DNA from: Pristionchus mayeri
Lineage: Eukaryota; Nematoda; Chromadorea; Rhabditida; Neodiplogasteridae
DNA: 64,000 bases
Direction of reading: 5' to 3'
NCBI GenBank assembly: GCA_036245805.1
Contig: BTRK01000006.1
Span: 38,072,901-38,136,900 of the forward strand
Position 1 is the stretch's first letter. Every line of letters begins with the position of its first letter. The notes below the pieces were generated by a model that did no database searches, had not been told where the DNA came from, and was given only the letters and a program-made list of their open reading frames with translations. Made by a program: the position numbers and the translations under genes. This document shows positions 33,982 through 45,286 of this stretch, piece after piece.

Positions 33982-36900
33982 ATGCGATTGGGCATCTTCA
34001 CTATTTTCCTAGCCGGGGGAGTCGCCTCAATAGCCCGATTGAAACGACAAGCACTGCCCTCGAACCATGTACAGGTAAGCTTGCGACGCTGATTAGTCAA
34101 CACAAATTATGAAATCGCAGTAGTATATCACTCTTTTCCCTTCACTGTAATGTGTTTACTGCGACTTCGAACGGATTCTACGGCTTCGAAGGCATATCAA
34201 AAACCGTCAAAAGACGATATCAATCTTAGCAATACGATACATTCATTCTCACATTGAGATGTAACGATTCCTTGACATGCAATTCGTGCCATTTCTGCTG
34301 AGAACGAGTGATTCTGATACGAATAGTTGAAAAAGTAGGCTTCGAAGGGAGGGGGCATGAGACAAGTGTATAGACTTTTCAGGAAATTAGCAATCTCTTC
34401 AATTTCCTGTTCCAGGTGCATTCGCTTAACTCGAATGTATCAGTGTCTGATGTTGTCGTCGTTGTGACGTCATCAGACTCGCGCATCGACCTGCTCGAGA
34501 AGAAGCTGAACCTGTCGACGTGGGCGACGTCCTCTAACGTCTCCTTCGACACCTTCGACACCTTCGTCAACTACACTGCTGCAGCAGCCGAGACTTTCGC
34601 CCGAATGCAGGGTGTGGAATTACACGCACAAGCTGCCAACTCAGAGGTGAGATCTTTCACACGCAATCACACTTCGTTTGAGAGTCTAAAAGAAGCCAAG
34701 ATTGAAAGTTTGCTCTTTTTCGTAGTAGTCTAGTGTTCAGTCCAGCCCGAACAACGCCTCCAGACGTTTATTCTCTTCTTTTTTGCTCAGGAAGTGCAAA
34801 TTTGCCGCATGGGCACTCGCAGTGAGGGCAACTCGTGCAATAGAGAGAGAATATAGAGAGAGGGTGAGACACACTCATGTCTCTGTACCCCTCGCTACTA
34901 TGAGACGAAGAGAGAGAGACGAACATGGAGCACACTTTAGCGCAAGGCGATAACCCAACCATAGCTCAGTTGGTAGAGCGGAGGACTGTAGATCCTTAGG
35001 TCACTGGTTCGAATCCGGTTGGTTGGAATTCTTTTGCCATATTTTTCGCCCCTCAATAAATGTGTTCTTTGCAGTTTTCGATGACTACAAGCAAAGCGCT
35101 CGACTCAAGCATCAATAATTCGTTGACGGGACGCGTGAATGTTTCCATCGCCGACTCAGGAATGAAAGTGAGTTTCTTTCTGTGGGGCATTATTGCTGGA
35201 ACGCCTCTCACTACAATTATTAGTGACTTGCAATGGAAAATTTCCATGAGATCCATAATTCTTAATTCGGAACTCGTTCCAGATCCAAGCGCTGGAGGGC
35301 AAGTGGGCCGACGTGACTGCTAGCACTCGCGAGGACAATCGAACGGCGAAGTCGATGAACATCTACTCGAACATGTCCATGGACAGCAACTACGAGAGGC
35401 GACTGGTGCTGTCCGGTGAGCAGATGGATCTGGTTACTATCGAAATAATCAAGAGCCGTCAATACGGCGGTTAATGGGCTCGTCGAGACTGGGGAGAATA
35501 TTGTTAGCCTCTCTAGTGCCTCTGAGAAGGAATAACGTGTGTGGAGAAGTAGACCTGGGGATAACGAGGCCATTCCAGCTGTTGACCGACTCTACGACAT
35601 GGAGGCCGTGCTGTTAGGGGCGCGAGTGAGAACGACCTACGGAGATGTTATGCTCGATATAGATCCGGACTACAGGCAAGTTTCTCATTTGCCTCAAACG
35701 CCGAAGCAGCGTAAATGGAAGTGTCGTCTAAAAGGAGAATTCCTAAAATAACGAAAGAGGGATTTCAGAACGGCGCGGATCTACACGAACGCCCACACGA
35801 TTGAGCTGAAGACTACCCTGTCGCCTTTCGGAATTGGTGAGACTTGATTTGAATCGTTTGCATGTCTTCATGGATTCAGAATTCAACGACCAGCGTATGC
35901 TCATCAGTGCGCCCTTCGAAGAGACGACGGCGAAGATTCTGAAGAACACCTCCGACGTGCACTTCGTCGTTGGACAACTATCGCAGTACGTGCATTTCCG
36001 GTTATTTAGCAGAAGTTGGGAGACGAGAGGGGCCAATTAGTTGCCATCGCGAGAAAGGACACTGATCATTAGAACTTTGGAGAAATTAAGAAAATGTGAT
36101 GGGGAAAACTGTGCAAACCAAATGTACAATGCACTTCAGACTTCGTCTGAGTCGAGGCGGCGGCGAGATTCAGCTGGGCAGAAATGTCGCTCAGGCAGAA
36201 CGCATCAACGTGACGTCGACCAAGATGAACATGGACCTCTTCGAGACGAGAGAGATGGATGCGAGGACGAATCAGTCACACATATCCATGATGACCAACT
36301 CGACGACGGTGAGTGAAGCTGTTTTGATTACAACGCGTAAATTGTTTAGTTCTTCTGCATCGTTTCGAAAATGTGCTTTGTTTGTGATTGAAAAAGTTAG
36401 AGCAGATTATACGCATCACGAGGAATGATTCAAAGTTGTTCATTGCTTACTAGGCATTTCAATTTTTGTTCAGGCCTCGCTTACGTCTCTCTACCACCAC
36501 TTGCACGTCTCCGGTGGCGTCCCTAAAATGATGCTTCTCACCGGCAACCTCACCATCAACATCTCGACCAAACCGGCGACACCCCCGCAACCTACGCTCT
36601 TCCCTGGCTTCAGTGCTCCGCCCGACAAGTTTGCAACCGTCGGCCCGCCAAAATTCCCAGGTTAGATTCTCGTCAAGTCAGCTTAACTGGCATACTCAAT
36701 GTAATTAAAAATTTGTATCTTGCTGTCATAGAATCGCAGATGCCAGTAATAGGACAAATTAGGAGAACTGCCGAAAGGCCTCTCGATCCAAGGATGGGGA
36801 GGAAGGCAATTTCTAGCATTCGTAGTAGGAAAGAACACTGCTCATTAGATTGTTTGAAAAGAAGAATGCATAGACGAATCGTAATGTCGTCTAGTAGCTC

Positions 36901-38599
36901 ATCATTAACCAGGATGACTAATTCGTACTCTCTTGATGATTCGCGCGACCTTTGCAGGCGAGGGAGGCAGCAATAGCCAATTCAGCCGAAGCACCCCTTC
37001 TCCCTCTGAAGGAGAAGGAACGACGAATGACGGTGAAGTCACCGTCGTTACTGAGGGTGGATGGACGACAGATGATGGGGAGCGAACGGTCGGTTACCGT
37101 ACAACGTCTCCTGCGACGACCGGAGAGGGTACGGTAGACACGACACTCGGAGAAGTGATTGGAGTGACCACGGTCAATCCAGTCGAGGGAGGGAACACTG
37201 GAGGGGAGACGACTACTGAGACAGTCATCGTCGTCTCTTCTGATGTCACGCTGCCCGCGGAAGGTTAGGACTACGGCAAGAATGAAGGAAAAGTTGGTGA
37301 TTCTCAGAAGCGACTACTGTGGTTGGAGTTCTCTCTACGGAAGGCGCAGAATCGGGGACATCGACTGACGGGCAGACAACAGGAGGAGAGACTGCAGGTG
37401 GGAGGAAGGAATATGAATGATTGAGTGAAATCACGTGATTACCTAATTCGGTTACTGAATCGCTGATTGCGTTGAGCAACTCAAAGTCAAGATTCAGGCG
37501 AAACGCAGAGCACCGAGGCGACTACGTTACCTGCGATCGGTGAATCGACGTTGTCAGTGCCCGTCGACATCACCACTGCCAGTGCCGAGGGCGGAGAAAC
37601 GAGTGGAGTGCCGGGCGGTGAGGCGACCACTGCGATCAGTGGAGAGGGCACGGAAGCGAGCACAGTCGGAGGAGGAGAAGCGACTACAGGAGAAACTGCG
37701 ACCACTGCAGCAGGAGAGGGGGAGTCTGCAGCAACGACGGCTGCACCCACAGGAGAGGAGACCACGCGTGGAGGAGGTGAGTGATGTAGAACTGTCCGGA
37801 ATTACCAAATATTCACTTCTTCAGAAACCACCTCATCATCGATCGGAGGAGAGACGATCCCCACCGACTTCCCGCAGCCAGGAACAGTGGATGGAGGGGA
37901 ATCGAGTACTCCAGAGAGCGGAGCCAGTGGAGGTACGAAAACTTCAACTTTCCTTAGAACCATTAGTGCTGAAAAAAATGGAGTGGATGATTACGATGCA
38001 CAAGGTAGTTTGAAGGCGAAAGCAATGAGTTCCTTTTGCAGATACGACGACTCTAACCACTGTCACTGACCAATCTACTCCTGGAGACGATCTCGTCACT
38101 CCTCCTCCCCTAATACCCACCGATTTCGTCACTCCGGGCACACTCGTACCTGATGGTATTCAAATATCGCACCATACAAATTTAAACAGAGTTCCCGCAG
38201 AGACGACAACTGACTCCTTCGTAATCGGACAATACAGCAGCACCGACTTCATTCCTGGTATTCCATGAGATTCATTGCAAACCATATTCAATTAATCAAG
38301 AAAGGGTTCAATAGCAACGATGCTCGAGCGTATTTCGAAATTGCCTAGACCCATACTTTCTCATGAGAATTTTCTTCACAGATTAGAATTGTCTAATATT
38401 GCAAGTTGTAGACAATAGTTTCGGCATCTCTGCCACTATCTCGGGCGTGCAATTGCCTGTTGCTCCCACTCCGCTCGTCGCCCAACAGAGCATCGAGCCC
38501 GACTTTCCAGACCCCGAAGCGCTGACGTCACTCGAGAAGCGGTCAGTGCACGTCGCCCCTATTGCCGTCGTGCTTGTGCTGTGGCGACTTGTGTTGTGA
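33982..38599 (+). CDS. Secreted, N-glycosylation-rich mucin-like protein with GPI-type tail, 792 aa (family unknown)
   Basis: Exons 33982-34074, 34416-34646, 35075-35167, 35283-35415, 35456-35515, 35579-35675, 35769-35836, 35880-35985, 36140-36308, 36474-36660, 36958-37263, 37308-37397, 37498-37776, 37825-37932, 38042-38155, 38201-38257, 38412-38599; 793 codons in consistent phase. Signal peptide at 1-18 followed by a dibasic RLKR. Residues about 32-410 form a domain with many N-x-S/T sites and no recognised family. Residues about 415-725 are Thr/Glu/Gly-rich repeats of the GEGTEAST/GGETTT type, mucin-like. The C-terminus is a hydrophobic run (VAPIAVVLVLWRLVL) directly before the stop, fitting a GPI-anchor signal. 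The 35675 donor is GC (AG|GCAAGT). A tRNA-Tyr lies in the second intron. Role inferred only as a surface glycoprotein. Confidence 0.7.
34955..35027 (+). tRNA. tRNA-Tyr (GUA), without intron
   Basis: 73 nt with a complete cloverleaf: acceptor CCAACCA / TGGTTGG, discriminator A; A box TAGCTCAGTTGG at 34962-34973; anticodon stem GAGGA / TCCTT, loop CTGTAGA with anticodon GTA at 34988-34990; T arm ACTGG TTCGAAT CCGGT. No encoded CCA. It lies in the sense orientation inside an intron of the mucin-like gene. Nuclear tRNA-Tyr genes normally carry an intron just 3' of the anticodon; here the sequence reads straight through. Confidence 0.93.
35032..35035 (+). terminator. Pol III T-run terminator
   Basis: TTTT four bases past the 3' end of the tRNA-Tyr gene, followed by a second longer T run at about 35042-35046. 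Confidence 0.7.
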
Positions 38600-38707
38600 T
38601 CGAGCTTCGAAGATGACGTCATCTACATCAATCTCTCCACCGTGATCTTCCCCGTGATTATGAACCAGATTTAGGCATCTCTCTCATCACAATTTGTGCT
38701 CATCCCG

Positions 38708-39075
38708 GGTGGTATGCTGACATGTCAGATTTTTTTGGGAAATTAACTTTTCGGAAAAATTGAGTCGGAAAATTGTTTTCGTAAAAACTCATTTCGTAAT
38801 TGCTTTTTCGAAATGCCCGTTTCGTAAATATTTTCTGGGAACCGCTCACTTGGGAAAGACGGCGAAGAATGGGAAACCCCATTGTGAGGGATTGAAATGA
38901 GAGGGAAATTGGCATTGACAATCTCATTATCAATAAAAATTTACGAGATGGGCTTTCCAATTTCTCTCTTCTCTATCATTTCATTCCGAGGCTCCGCTTT
39001 TCGAGAGAGCGGTTCCCAATCACTTTTGCTGAAACATAACTTTCCGAAAAAAATTTGACATCTCAGCATACCACC
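38708..39075. mobile_element. 368-bp MITE with 8-bp target duplication
   Basis: Terminal inverted repeat GGTGGTATGCTGA / TCAGCATACCACC, extending with mismatches about 30 bp. The interior is partly self-complementary. Flanked by perfect duplications TCATCCCG at 38700-38707 and 39076-39083. No reading frame. It fills most of the gap between the GPI-type mucin gene and the next small membrane-protein gene. Confidence 0.85.
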
Positions 39076-39180
39076 TCATCCCGTGTCTTTTCGTGTCGTC
39101 GAGTCTCATATCCGCATTTCTCTATTTGTCGTTTTGTGTATGTGTTGTACAGTGCGCTCGTTTGTTTGGTAGATAAAACT

Positions 39181-40086
39181 ATGGAAACATTTTTGTTTGC
39201 TATTTCAGTTCTCCGCTCAGTCGAACTGAGTCCTTTCGCGTGCGGCTTCGAATGCCGAGAAAGGTGAGCGATCACGCTAATTTTCCTTGAGAATTATACA
39301 ATTCACGTTAGTTTTTTTTCATTTGCATATTTCGACCAAAATTTATAGACACCCGGGAAGCAGAGACTTGAAAAGACTGAGAAGGGACACTCTTATTCAG
39401 GTTAACGCGAGCGACAGTAGTTTCACTCGCGAACTCACTCGGAACGTGATCGAAATAGCCAATCGCACGTTGGAGTCAACAAGTGCAATAGCGGATAGGA
39501 GAAAGCGGAACATCGAAGTAGATCCAATAATTCTCAATGTAGGTTCACGCTTCTCCATCTATGATGACGAGTATCTGATGGCAGATAACCGACGTCAATC
39601 AAGTGGACGACAACGAGGCCGAGGTCCGCTTCGCCCTCGGTCTGCACGCCTTCGACGACATCGACAGTCTGATCGATGCGCTCAAGAAGAGCATACCCAA
39701 CGGGAGCGAGAACGGAATCGTGGTGAGCTCGTTTTCGTGTGTGATCTGCTCAGTTTTGCGATTTTTCCTCTTATCATTTTTATTAAAATTATTAATTAAT
39801 TAGTCTATTGGAATTTTTACTTCCGATCATCGAGCGACTGGAGGTGTACACTACCATCGAGCGCAGCTCCTCCAGTTGGATTCTGCCCGTGATCCTCATC
39901 ATAGCAGTCATTCTCATCTTCGGAGTCGGAATCCTGGCCTACAAAGTACTCCACGCTTCGCCGCTATTCAAGGTACCTCCTCTCGTTTCTGAAATATGAT
40001 TTCATCAAATTCTTCAGGGTCTTCCTGCCTGTTGTGATCGGTCGCCGCGAGTAGCCGACTCGGCGTCATTCCGATCCTTTAGTTAA
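39181..40086 (+). CDS. Single-pass membrane protein, 205 aa (family unknown)
   Basis: Exons 39181-39263, 39349-39538, 39585-39722, 39835-39972, 40018-40086; phases agree. N-terminal hydrophobic start (METFLFAISVL) may be a signal sequence, then basic clusters (DLKRLRRD, ADRRKRN) that resemble furin sites, an N-x-T site (ANRTLES), and one clear TM near residue 165-185 (WILPVILIIAVILIFGVGI) with a short Cys-containing tail. Same strand as the GPI-type mucin gene and 580 nt after its stop, with a MITE between; whether the two are functionally linked is unknown. No family recognised. The 39835 acceptor was chosen on phase; AG at 39802 is the alternative but breaks the frame. Confidence 0.6.
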
Positions 40087-40552
40087 TCCCAGCTTCTATT
40101 TCCCTAGTTTTTCCTGTTGGCCATATCTTCGTTCTTCTCATCTAGGTGATGCTCTGTGTTGTCCGTTCATAATCTGCGAATCCCGATTATCCTTTCTCAT
40201 CTTTGATCTTTCGCCTGGATCTTGTCAACGAATCGTAGTCTTTCACTTGATTATCGTGCTTTTCAAGATAAAGTCTATGTTATCATATTTATTGAGGAAC
40301 ATCAAGCTACTCTCAGTGTGCATTTTAAAGCGGCGAGTTCATGATAACATTTTAAAGAGGCGAGTTCACTCATGATAACTGTGTAAAAACGGAGCTAACA
40401 TTATAATTTTTATGTTCTCTCAAAATTTTCATAATAATTGCAATCAGTCTCATGGTGTCATGCAATCTATAATATGAATTTTATCGTCCAGAAAGAATAC
40501 TATATAATTACGAATAGTGGTCAAAATGCAATCATACAAAGAACAATTATTT
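40087..40552. other. AT-rich spacer with a short tandem repeat
   Basis: No gene recognised. Two imperfect copies of a unit with GGCGAGTTCA...TGATAAC occur at about 40326-40380. Confidence 0.5.
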
Positions 40553-40943
40553 TCAATTTCTGATCGTTCTGTTCAACTTGATCATCGGTCTTCGGTCAAT
40601 TCCCATGGTTCTTTCAGCATGTCTGGAGGGTCGTGAGATGAGGGAGTGGGATGAAGTGAAGTCCAGAGCGATGGCCTATCAAATCGAATTTTTGATTAGT
40701 TCCTTGGAAAAAAAGTCTTACCTTTCTCTAATTCGATTCCTTTCCCTTCGCTTTCTTCGAAATTCTCTCTGCAAGTTCCTTCAGTCGCTCGTCCTCATTG
40801 CTCTGTTTCTTCTTCTCGATAGGGGCTTTGCACTTTACAGGTACGGAGGAAGAGGAGGATGAGGTGGCGGAGGAGGCAGAGGAGGAGGAAGAGGAGGAGG
40901 AGGTGGAGGGCAAGGCAGGTTCGAAGAAAGGAGCAGGTACCAC
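40553..40943 (-). pseudogene. C-terminal fragment of a TFIIS-N-domain gene (two exons, with a stop)
   Basis: Exons 40943-40722 and 40675-40553 (minus), closely matching the last two exons of the copy at 45287-46068. The first exon encodes a Ser-rich stretch followed by a Lys/Glu helix (EDERLKELAERISKKAKGK). A CAG found in the other copy is TAG here, so the frame stops before the last exon. No N-terminal exons are attached; similarity ends near 41025. Confidence 0.75.
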
Positions 40944-41734
40944 CTGAAGGGAGATTGATAGTGATCGATGAAGTGCACTGATAAGAAAATAAGGTATTTG
41001 ACCTACCTCTCTAGGGCACTCATTGCATTTCTAACGAAGAGACCATGGAGTAATCCGCACTACGATGGGTTTTTCGAGCATACTTTTGAACTTATTGTGC
41101 TTCACCCGGGCAAGCTAGAGAACAAAGCGATTGTTATTTGCGAAGTACATTACATGGCCACTTGCTATCCCTAATTAGGTGGGAATCCAATTATGTATTC
41201 ATGTGCAGGATTTTTCAGAAAATTTATGCCGAAATTTGAACATCGAAATGGTGGCATATTGATATCTCCCGTCTCTCTCGATGATTGAAAGCCTGTTTTT
41301 TCTTTGTTATCATTATTATCAACTCTTGCCCTATCACATATTATCCGGCTAGTATCGGTAGGCATCTAGTTTTCGGGAAAATTATCCAACAAAAAACACT
41401 GAAATTCTGCTTTTTCAGGTGTTTTTGACATTTGCTAACTTTTGAAATTTTCTCTCGCCTGCTATACGACCGAGATGTGATTTGAACATACTGTAGTATT
41501 CCACCGCCAAGGCCCTAACCTGTACCATAGACAAAATAATTGAGTTCGAATGCCACAAGGATTGGCATGAGAAAAATAAAAGAAAGAAACTTTCCGAACA
41601 ACCTAATATTATGGTAAAATATTGTATCAGATGATGGGGCAGTTTTGAGAGGTGGAAACATATAAATAATGGACGAAATTGTGGAATTTTGTGAATATAT
41701 CTGATGATAAAGTGATAATTTGTATGACAATTGG

Positions 41735-41927
41735 GGCACTAGGTCGGATGAGAACCGTCGGTTCATAACACACCGGATGAGAACCAAAAAAAGTACCCTT
41801 CTCCAGCATGCTCACAGTAGGTTCCTGAGTGTCAAAAAATGCTTCTGTGAAAGTCCTAAAGAAGGGTCCATTTTTTGGTTCTCATCCAGTGGGTTCTCAT
41901 CCAACGGTTCTCATCCGGCGTAGTGCC
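41735..41927. mobile_element. 193-bp MITE with 8-bp target duplication
   Basis: Ends GGCACTAGGTCGGATGAG / CTCATCCGGCGTAGTGCC. Flanked by perfect ACAATTGG at 41727-41734 and 41928-41935. The paralogous arm near 43825-43840 has a single uninterrupted copy of the target site. Confidence 0.88.
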
Positions 41928-42510
41928 ACAATTGGATCTTTTCAAGTATGACAACAAACACTGACCCGGGTCCCACTAAAGTGCAACTGTGGAACCCGGT
42001 TCCATTAAGGGAGCAACCCAACTTCCAAAAATGAGTCATTTTATAAGCCACGTCTTATAACAAGCTACAATGGTCCCATCGTAGGTTACACATGGGAAGC
42101 CTGTGACCGGACAACCGGATCAAAGACGTAATTGTTTTCAGGAACCGGCCTCGAACTTTTGACTTCCAATGAACAGAACCGAAAAAAAAACAAATTTTCT
42201 GAATCTCCATCTCCATCTTTGAGATAAACGATGGTTTCATGAACTTCAATCACAAGGATTTCGCTTCCGCTTGCATGAAAATATCTCCACATCCTTTTTT
42301 TCCCATTTCGCCCACTGGGTATGATGATTCCCCACTGTCTTGATCTTTCCCCGCCTCTTCCTTCTTACATCCAACTCTCCCCTTACCAACACGTCCACAG
42401 GGAATGAACTGTAAATTTCACACCATAAACGATCAGGTCTCCGATGTTTATGGCATCCGTCCTCGTGCACAATCGGATGATTCTTACAACTAGGATGCCC
42501 TTAAAGCTAC

Positions 42511-42517
42511 TATATAA
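42511..42517 (+). promoter_or_regulatory. TATA-like box of the TFIIS-N-domain gene
   Basis: TATATAA about 70 nt before the ATG at 42585, and conserved in the inverted copy of this promoter near 43385-43395. Confidence 0.4.
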
Positions 42518-42584
42518 GCTCCACGGATCAATCAGTCTCAGCCTTCACTCTTCACTGAACCTCTCCTCGCCTTCCTTTTTCACC

Positions 42585-43153
42585 ATGCCTGAGCTTGCTT
42601 CTCCCTATTCATCGTTCGACGCTGAGAAGAAAGTCTACCTCGACGTGACGAAGTATCTCGACAAGCTGGAGAACCCAGACAAGGTTTGTTACTCATGAAT
42701 TTGCACATGGATTCGAAACATTCAACTTTCACTTTTCAGGTGGAGAAATATCTCTTGAAGTTGGCAAGCATTGATGTCAGCATTGCAGTTCTTAGAGCGA
42801 CTGGAGCCGAAAGAGTAAGTCAACCACTCACTTGCTAATACTATGAGTAATCTGAATATCAATACATTTATTCAGAAAGTCTACAAACTCTTCAACCATC
42901 CTACCTGTGCTACACTTGCCCGCAAAGTTTGCTACGATTGGTTCTTCAACGCACTTCCTTCTACTGTACTCTCTTCTAGAGCCGACTCTGAGAGGTTAGT
43001 GGCATGATGGCAATGTCTTTACCTAGAATGCTAACGATCGAATGTTTCAGTGACTCTCTCAAGCCTCGCAAGAGAAAGATCGAAATTGATCACCTGCTCG
43101 AATTCAATCCCATCAAGAAGGCTAAGCTTTCTGCAGAGCAGAGAAGAAGATAA
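42585..43153 (+). CDS. TFIIS N-terminal (LW)-domain protein, truncated copy, 131 aa
   Basis: Exons 42585-42683, 42740-42814, 42876-42994, 43051-43153. Residues about 10-95 form a TFIIS/elongin-type N-terminal domain: a helix (VYLDVTKYLDKL), LRATGAERKVYKLFNHP and the terminal LARKVCYDWF, where the family has TGVGK..N.LRKH...A..LV..W. A basic NLS-like segment (KPRKRKIEID) follows. In the copy at 45287-46068 the frame continues with GAA where this copy has TAA, so this one is shortened by a single-base stop, and the homologous sequence then breaks at an inversion junction about 43195. It may be a short functional protein or a pseudogene. In the family this domain docks to elongation and Mediator factors. 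Confidence 0.65.
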
Positions 43154-43195
43154 ATCTCCACTGAGGAACAATACCTGAAAAGTGAAAGTTGAATG

Positions 43196-43970
43196 TTTCG
43201 AATCGAATTCATGAGTAACAAACCTTGTCTGGATTCTCCAGCTTGTCGAGATACTTCGTCACGTCGAGGTAGACTTTCTTCTCAGCGTCGAACGATGAAT
43301 AGGGCGAGGCGAGCTCAGGCATGGTGAAAAAAGAAGACGAGGTCAGGTCAAGAGTGAAGACTGAGACTGAGTGATCAGCGCAGTTTATATAGTAGCTTTA
43401 GAGGCATCCTAGTTGTAAGAGTCATCCGATGGTGCACGAGGACGGATGCCGTAAACATCGGAGACCTGATCGTTTATGGTGTGAAATCGAATGTTCATTC
43501 CCTGTGGGTGAGTTGAGTGGAGGTAGAGATGAAAGAAGAGGTGGGATAAGATCAAGACAGTGGGGAATCATCATACCCAGCGGGTGAAATGGAAAATACA
43601 GGAATTGAAGATATTTTCATGTCGGAGTGAGGGAAAATCTTGTGATTGAAGTTCATAAAAAGCTTATCTAAGATGGAGATGGACATTCAGAAAATTTGGA
43701 TTTTTTCGGCTCGAAATGACTCATTTTTGGAATTTGGGTTGCCCCCTTAACGGGAACCGGGTTCAGCAGTTGCACTTTTTGTAGTTACCCGGGTCCGAGT
43801 TTGGGGTCTGGATACTTGAAAAAAGCCAATTGTCATACAAATTATCATTTCTTGAGCAGATATGCTTACAACATTCCACAATTTCGTCCATTACTTATAG
43901 GTTTCCAACTCTCAAAACTACCCGATCATCTGATAAAATATGTTACTATAATATAGCAGTTTTCTGAATC
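43196..43970. repeat. Right arm of the large inverted duplication
   Basis: Reverse-complement match to parts of 41640-42740, including the promoter and exon 1 of the TFIIS-N-domain gene. The junction with the plus-strand copy lies at about 43195. Confidence 0.8.
43224..43322 (-). pseudogene. Orphan exon 1 copy of the TFIIS-N-domain gene
   Basis: The 33-codon first exon (starting MPELASPYSSFDAEKK) is intact with its donor on the minus strand, followed by intron 1, which runs straight into the inversion junction. No exon 2 follows, so it cannot make the full domain. Confidence 0.85.
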
Positions 43971-44049
43971 TAAAATTAGAGACCGCAAGGTGGGTGACCG
44001 AATTGCTTTGGCAGGGTCATTTGTGGATCTAATGTATCCCTTTGAGGCT

Positions 44050-44345
44050 AAATAAGGTCATACTTTTTGCCGTTTGGCGATATCGCATCTTTGACTCGAC
44101 TTATGGCCCAAAAACACCTCGAAAGAGTCACAACGGAAAGGGTGTCGAAATCGGGACGAGAGCGAAGTGGGCGGAGCCCGCTCTGCCTGGTTTCTCCAAA
44201 AGTTTGAGCATAGCTTCGCATCGAGCTTGCTCGAGGAAGAGAGGAAAGGCATAGGTCCTCAAGAGCGCGCGCTCTCTGCACACGCCGGGTGAGAGACAAG
44301 CGAGAAAGTAGAGAGGAAGCACCGTCCCTTTGCAGTTCCATTAGC
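44050..44345. repeat. GC-rich dispersed repeat, copy 1
   Basis: Diverged match (inverted) to 57545-57870; shared landmarks include CCGGCG(T/C)GTG(T/C)ACAGAG, GAAGCT.TGC.CAAA.TTTTGG and GATATCG.CAAAC. Frames overlap on both strands but have no recognised family. Confidence 0.5.
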
Positions 44346-45286
44346 GCACGCTCTTCAACCTTTGAAGTGAAATGATTAATCGGAAAAAAATCCTAAAAAT
44401 ACGTTCTCGGTGTCAATCGACGCCTATAATCAGGAACTATCCATCGCACCATGCCCGTGTTAAGAATTGTCGTCGGAACCTTTCCATTCCCTTATCATGA
44501 ACCCTAAATCGGTCTTTTTTAGATATTTCTGATTAGATAATGCATGACGGGCACCCTGTCGTTTATAGACACTAGTCAGACGTACCCAAAAATTTTTTTC
44601 CATATTTTTTGGATAAGTATTCGCTGCGTCATTTCGAGAACCAGATTTCGACGCGCCTCTTTCTCCTCCTAAGTGGGCGGAGCCTGCGGTCTCTATCTAA
44701 AATGTTTTCTCTTCACATCTCGAACAGATAATGCCAACCGTAATCGGACCATAATTGTCTGCTTCCGATTTATCGATGTCTATCCATAATTAAAGAAGGA
44801 CTTTCAGCAAAATGTACTCTAAAAATCAGACAGTTTTGTGAGACCCGAAAATCTCACTGGAATCCCCAAAACCGAATTTGCATCTTTTGTTTGAAGCAAG
44901 ATACGACTAGTTGGCAGAGAGTCAAGTGACCCTGAAGGTCAGGCAACGAGTGAGAGAGCACGCGACTTGAAGAGAGTTCTCTCCCTATTCGAAATATATT
45001 TCAACCGGGAGCGCCGTTTCTGAGAATCCTTCTTTAAGCTGGCGTATCCAGACTGATTCCGGCAAATCGACCATGACAAAAATGTGAGCAAAATCACAGC
45101 TTCTAAATTTGCGCTTTCGAAATGACTCAGAAATCGATAATTACTCAGTGCAGGTGGTCGTTCTGATTTCGCCAACACGTACGAAAGGTAGTACTTAGAA
45201 TATTAATTTTATCGTACAGGAATAATACAATATTAATACGAATGGAGGTCAAAATACAATCATACAAAGAAATACTACAATTATAA

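Larger units (their letters stand above)
41640..42740. repeat. Left arm of a large inverted duplication
   Basis: Matches, in reverse and with divergence, 43196-43970. The match covers repeat DNA, the promoter and exon 1/intron 1 of the TFIIS-N-domain gene. The left arm is interrupted by a 193-bp MITE (41735-41927) absent from the right arm. Confidence 0.8.

Noticed and set aside
34900..35100. tRNA-derived SINE instead of a tRNA gene
   Set aside because: The fold is perfect over all 73 nt, a T-run follows directly, and no SINE body or A-rich tail is attached.
37540..38013. 157-codon plus frame rich in Arg/Glu
   Set aside because: Alternative frame of the Thr/Glu/Gly mucin exon; the chosen frame keeps phase with all neighbours and ends in the GPI-type exon.
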